Source: an uncultured cyanobacterium (lineage in GTDB: Bacteria; Cyanobacteriota; Cyanobacteriia; PCC-6307; Cyanobiaceae). From it: 7,465 bases of DNA. Below, in pieces: positions 5,723 through 7,465 of the stretch. The stretch covers positions 1 through 7,465 of the forward strand of contig CAIYSK010000151.1 of the NCBI GenBank assembly GCA_903928835.1. Direction: 5' to 3'. The translations under genes and the position numbers were made by a program. Every line of letters begins with the position of its first letter. The first letter of the stretch is position 1. The notes beneath the pieces are model-generated. The model saw only the letters and a list, made by a program, of their open reading frames with translations. It made no database searches and was not told the origin of the DNA.

Positions 5723-6825
5723 GCAGCTTCGAGCCCCCCCTGCGGGTGGCTATTGCCGGCCTGGGCTTTGGCGAAAAGGTCCACTTGCCCGCCCTCCGCT
5801 CCTGCGGCCATACCGAACCCGTCGCCCTCTGGCATCCACGCCAGGAGCGCCTCCAGACCGCCTGCCAAAAAGCTGAGCTACCTGGCCACAGCGATTACGC
5901 CGCGCTCTTGGACGATCCAGCGATCGATGCGGTGGTGATCGCCACACCACCAGCACCACGCTTTGACCTGGCTAGGCAAGCCCTCGAGGCCGGCAAGCAC
6001 GTGATGTTGGAAAAACCCGTAGCCCTTTGCGCCGAAGATGGGGAGGAGCTGCAGCGCTTGGCATTCAGTAAAAATCTCACGGTGGCCGTGGATTTCGAAT
6101 ACCGGGCCGTGCCCCTGTTTCAGCAACTCGACGCCCTGGTCAAGAGCGGGGTACTCGGTGAGCTCTATTTGGTGAAGCTCGACTGGCTGATGGGCAGTCG
6201 GGCCGATGGAAGTCGCCCCTGGAACTGGTATTCCCAGCGCTCAGAGGGGGGCGGCGTGCTCGGAGCCCTCGGTACCCATGCCTTTGACACCCTGCATTGG
6301 CTGGTAGGTCCCACCCGCAGCCTGCGGGCCCAGCTCTCGACGGCCATCCACCAAAGGCCCTTGTCCCAAGACAAAGACCTTCGGACAAGCCAGGGCAAGC
6401 CATCCCTCGCCACCGTGGATGCCGAGGACATTGCCCTGGTTCAGCTGGAGCTTGAAAGTGGCAGCGGAACCCTCGTGCCGGCCTCGGTGAATTTGGCCTC
6501 CGTGACCCGCCGGGGCCGGGGCTACTGGATTGAGCTGTATGGCAGTGGGGGCACGGTGGTGCTGGGCTCCGACAACCAATCCGACTACGTCCATGGCTTT
6601 GGACTTTGGCAATCCCAGGGGGGTGAACCCCTGCACGCCATTGAGCCCGATCCCCAGTGGGCCTTTACGCGCACCTGGGAGGACGGTCGGATTGCCCCGC
6701 TGGAGCGTTTGCACAGCTGGTGGAGTCAAGCCATAGCCCAAGGACGGCCGATGGTTCCAGGCCTGGCGGAAGGGGTGCTCAGTCAACGCTGCTGCGACTG
6801 GGCACGGAACGGATTTTGTGGCTGA
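5719..6825 (+). CDS. Gfo/Idh/MocA-family NAD(P)-dependent oxidoreductase
   Basis: Members of this family oxidise or reduce sugars, inositols or related hydroxyl groups with NAD(P); substrates cannot be predicted from motifs alone. The 368-residue protein has an N-terminal Rossmann domain with AGLGFGEKVHLPAL (nucleotide loop Gly14, Gly16, Gly18), the strand DAVVIATPP (70-78) and the hallmark Glu98-Lys99-Pro100. The C-terminal domain has GGGVLGALGTHAFD, with the expected His187 and Asp190, and the TVDAEDIALVQLELESG segment typical of the family. LWHPR after the second strand lacks the acidic residue usual for strict NAD enzymes, so NADP use is plausible, which is inference. ATG 5719 overlaps the stop of the exported-protein gene (ATGA), implying coupling. 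No signal peptide is present, so the enzyme is cytoplasmic although its partner gene encodes an exported protein. Nothing nearby (no glycosyltransferase or nucleotide-sugar gene) points to a substrate. Confidence 0.93.
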   Translation: MSSFEPPLRVAIAGLGFGEKVHLPALRSCGHTEPVALWHPRQERLQTACQKAELPGHSDYAALLDDPAIDAVVIATPPAPRFDLARQALEAGKHVMLEKPVALCAEDGEELQRLAFSKNLTVAVDFEYRAVPLFQQLDALVKSGVLGELYLVKLDWLMGSRADGSRPWNWYSQRSEGGGVLGALGTHAFDTLHWLVGPTRSLRAQLSTAIHQRPLSQDKDLRTSQGKPSLATVDAEDIALVQLELESGSGTLVPASVNLASVTRRGRGYWIELYGSGGTVVLGSDNQSDYVHGFGLWQSQGGEPLHAIEPDPQWAFTRTWEDGRIAPLERLHSWWSQAIAQGRPMVPGLAEGVLSQRCCDWARNGFCG

Positions 6826-6845
6826 AGAAGCCCCAGGGCATCCCC

Positions 6846-6851
6846 TAGAGT
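6846..6851 (+). promoter_or_regulatory. Possible -10 element for the aldolase gene
   Basis: TAGAGT fits the TAnnnT form of a -10 element and lies 37 bases before the aldolase ATG, in the 63-base gap after the oxidoreductase gene. I see no convincing -35 element upstream. The gap shows no convincing terminator hairpin, so readthrough from the accD group is not excluded. Confidence 0.25.
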
Positions 6852-6875
6852 CGGCCGCAGTTTCTACCCCTGCCC

Positions 6876-6881
6876 GAGAGG
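6876..6881 (+). promoter_or_regulatory. Shine-Dalgarno sequence of the aldolase gene
   Basis: GAGAGG lies seven bases before the ATG at 6889. It is the clearest ribosome binding site in the window; most other starts here have none that I can see. This fits a highly expressed central-metabolism gene and fixes the start. Confidence 0.7.
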
Positions 6882-6888
6882 TTTTTCC

Positions 6889-7465
6889 ATGGCGCTAGTC
6901 CCCCTTCGGCTTCTGCTCGACCATGCCGCTGAAAACGGCTATGGAATCCCCGCCTTCAACGTCAACAACCTCGAGCAGGTCCAGTCGATCATGGAGGCTG
7001 CCTATGAAACCGACAGCCCCGTCATCCTGCAGGCCTCCCGTGGCGCCCGTCAGTATGCCGGTGAGAATTTTCTTCGCCACCTGATCCTGGCTGCCGTTGA
7101 GACCTATCCCGACATCCCGGTGGTCATGCACCAGGACCACGGCAACAGCCCCGCCACCTGCTTTGGTGCAGCCGCCAACGGATTCACCTCCGTGATGATG
7201 GATGGCTCGCTGATGGCGGATGCCAAGTCGCCTGCCAGCTACGAGTACAACGTGGCTGTCACCAAGGAAGTGGTGGATGTGGCCCACGCCATTGGCGTGA
7301 GTGTGGAAGGCGAACTGGGTTGCCTGGGATCGCTTGAAACCGGCATGGGTGAAGCCGAAGACGGCCACGGCTTCGAGGGCAAACTCGACCACAGCCAACT
7401 GCTCACCGATCCGGCTGAAGCCGCCGATTTCGTTGCCAAAACGAAAGTTGATGCCCTGGCCATCG
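6889..7465 (+). CDS. fba: Class II fructose-bisphosphate aldolase (3' partial)
   Basis: This zinc-dependent aldolase condenses dihydroxyacetone phosphate with glyceraldehyde 3-phosphate (or erythrose 4-phosphate in the bifunctional Calvin-cycle enzymes) and also acts in glycolysis and gluconeogenesis. The frame is open from ATG 6889 to the right edge, giving 192 complete codons of a protein usually about 350 residues long in cyanobacteria. It begins [19 protein letters not shown] and shows [11 protein letters not shown] (20-30), [13 protein letters not shown] (46-58) and the catalytic/zinc block MHQDHGN, with Asp83 as the expected catalytic base and His84 as a zinc ligand. [10 protein letters not shown] (139-148) is also class-typical. 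The remaining zinc ligands and the phosphate-binding end lie outside the window. A good Shine-Dalgarno and a 63-base upstream gap suggest its own expression unit. With prk it gives the window two Calvin-cycle genes, separated by about 3.8 kb of unrelated genes. Confidence 0.96.
   Translation, partial: MALVPLRLLLDHAAENGYGIPAFNVNNLEQVQSIMEAAYETDSPVILQASRGARQYAGENFLRHLILAAVETYPDIPVVMHQDHGNSPATCFGAAANGFTSVMMDGSLMADAKSPASYEYNVAVTKEVVDVAHAIGVSVEGELGCLGSLETGMGEAEDGHGFEGKLDHSQLLTDPAEAADFVAKTKVDALAI

Noticed and set aside
1..7465. A hidden defence, mobile, CRISPR, tRNA or riboswitch element
   Set aside because: I looked along both strands for direct repeats, tRNA-like arms, transposase or integrase motifs and long structured leaders and found none; nearly all bases are accounted for by same-strand genes.

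Overview
The window is a compact, high-GC stretch with every gene on the + strand and gaps of at most about 100 bases. It reads as chromosomal housekeeping DNA from an alpha-cyanobacterium of the Synechococcus/Cyanobium type. I base that on recognisable, strongly cyanobacterial LpxD, LeuB, AccD and class II FBP aldolase sequences, the tight packing and the GC content. I saw no perfect HIP1 octamer (GCGATCGC) by eye. The genus-level call is inference.

Layout: the window opens inside lpxD (lipid A synthesis, 5' end missing), followed after 36 bases by leuB (leucine synthesis). A 66-base gap holds a terminator-like hairpin and an overlapping promoter-like sequence. Next is a phosphoribulokinase gene (Calvin cycle) whose protein is of the bacterial/proteobacterial class I type, not the thioredoxin-regulated plant/cyanobacterial type. 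A strong intrinsic-terminator hairpin follows prk. It overlaps the 5' part of an unrecognised small gene, whose true start is therefore doubtful. That small gene overlaps a type IV prepilin peptidase gene by 4 bases (GTGA).

A second tightly coupled group follows: accD (fatty acid synthesis), a small gene for a predicted exported protein (1-base overlap, TGATG), and a Gfo/Idh/MocA-family oxidoreductase (4-base overlap, ATGA). After a 63-base gap with a clear Shine-Dalgarno sequence, a class II fructose-bisphosphate aldolase gene begins and runs off the right edge.

How the genes work together: prk and the aldolase both serve the Calvin cycle. accD, lpxD and leuB feed lipid, envelope and amino-acid synthesis. 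The prepilin peptidase matures type IV pilins or pseudopilins. There is no gene-free stretch over 300 bases, and I see no RNA gene, mobile element, CRISPR array or prophage. I do not see an undescribed multi-gene system. The points most worth a second look are the PRK class and its control region, the small gene paired with the prepilin peptidase, and the exported protein and oxidoreductase coupled to accD.
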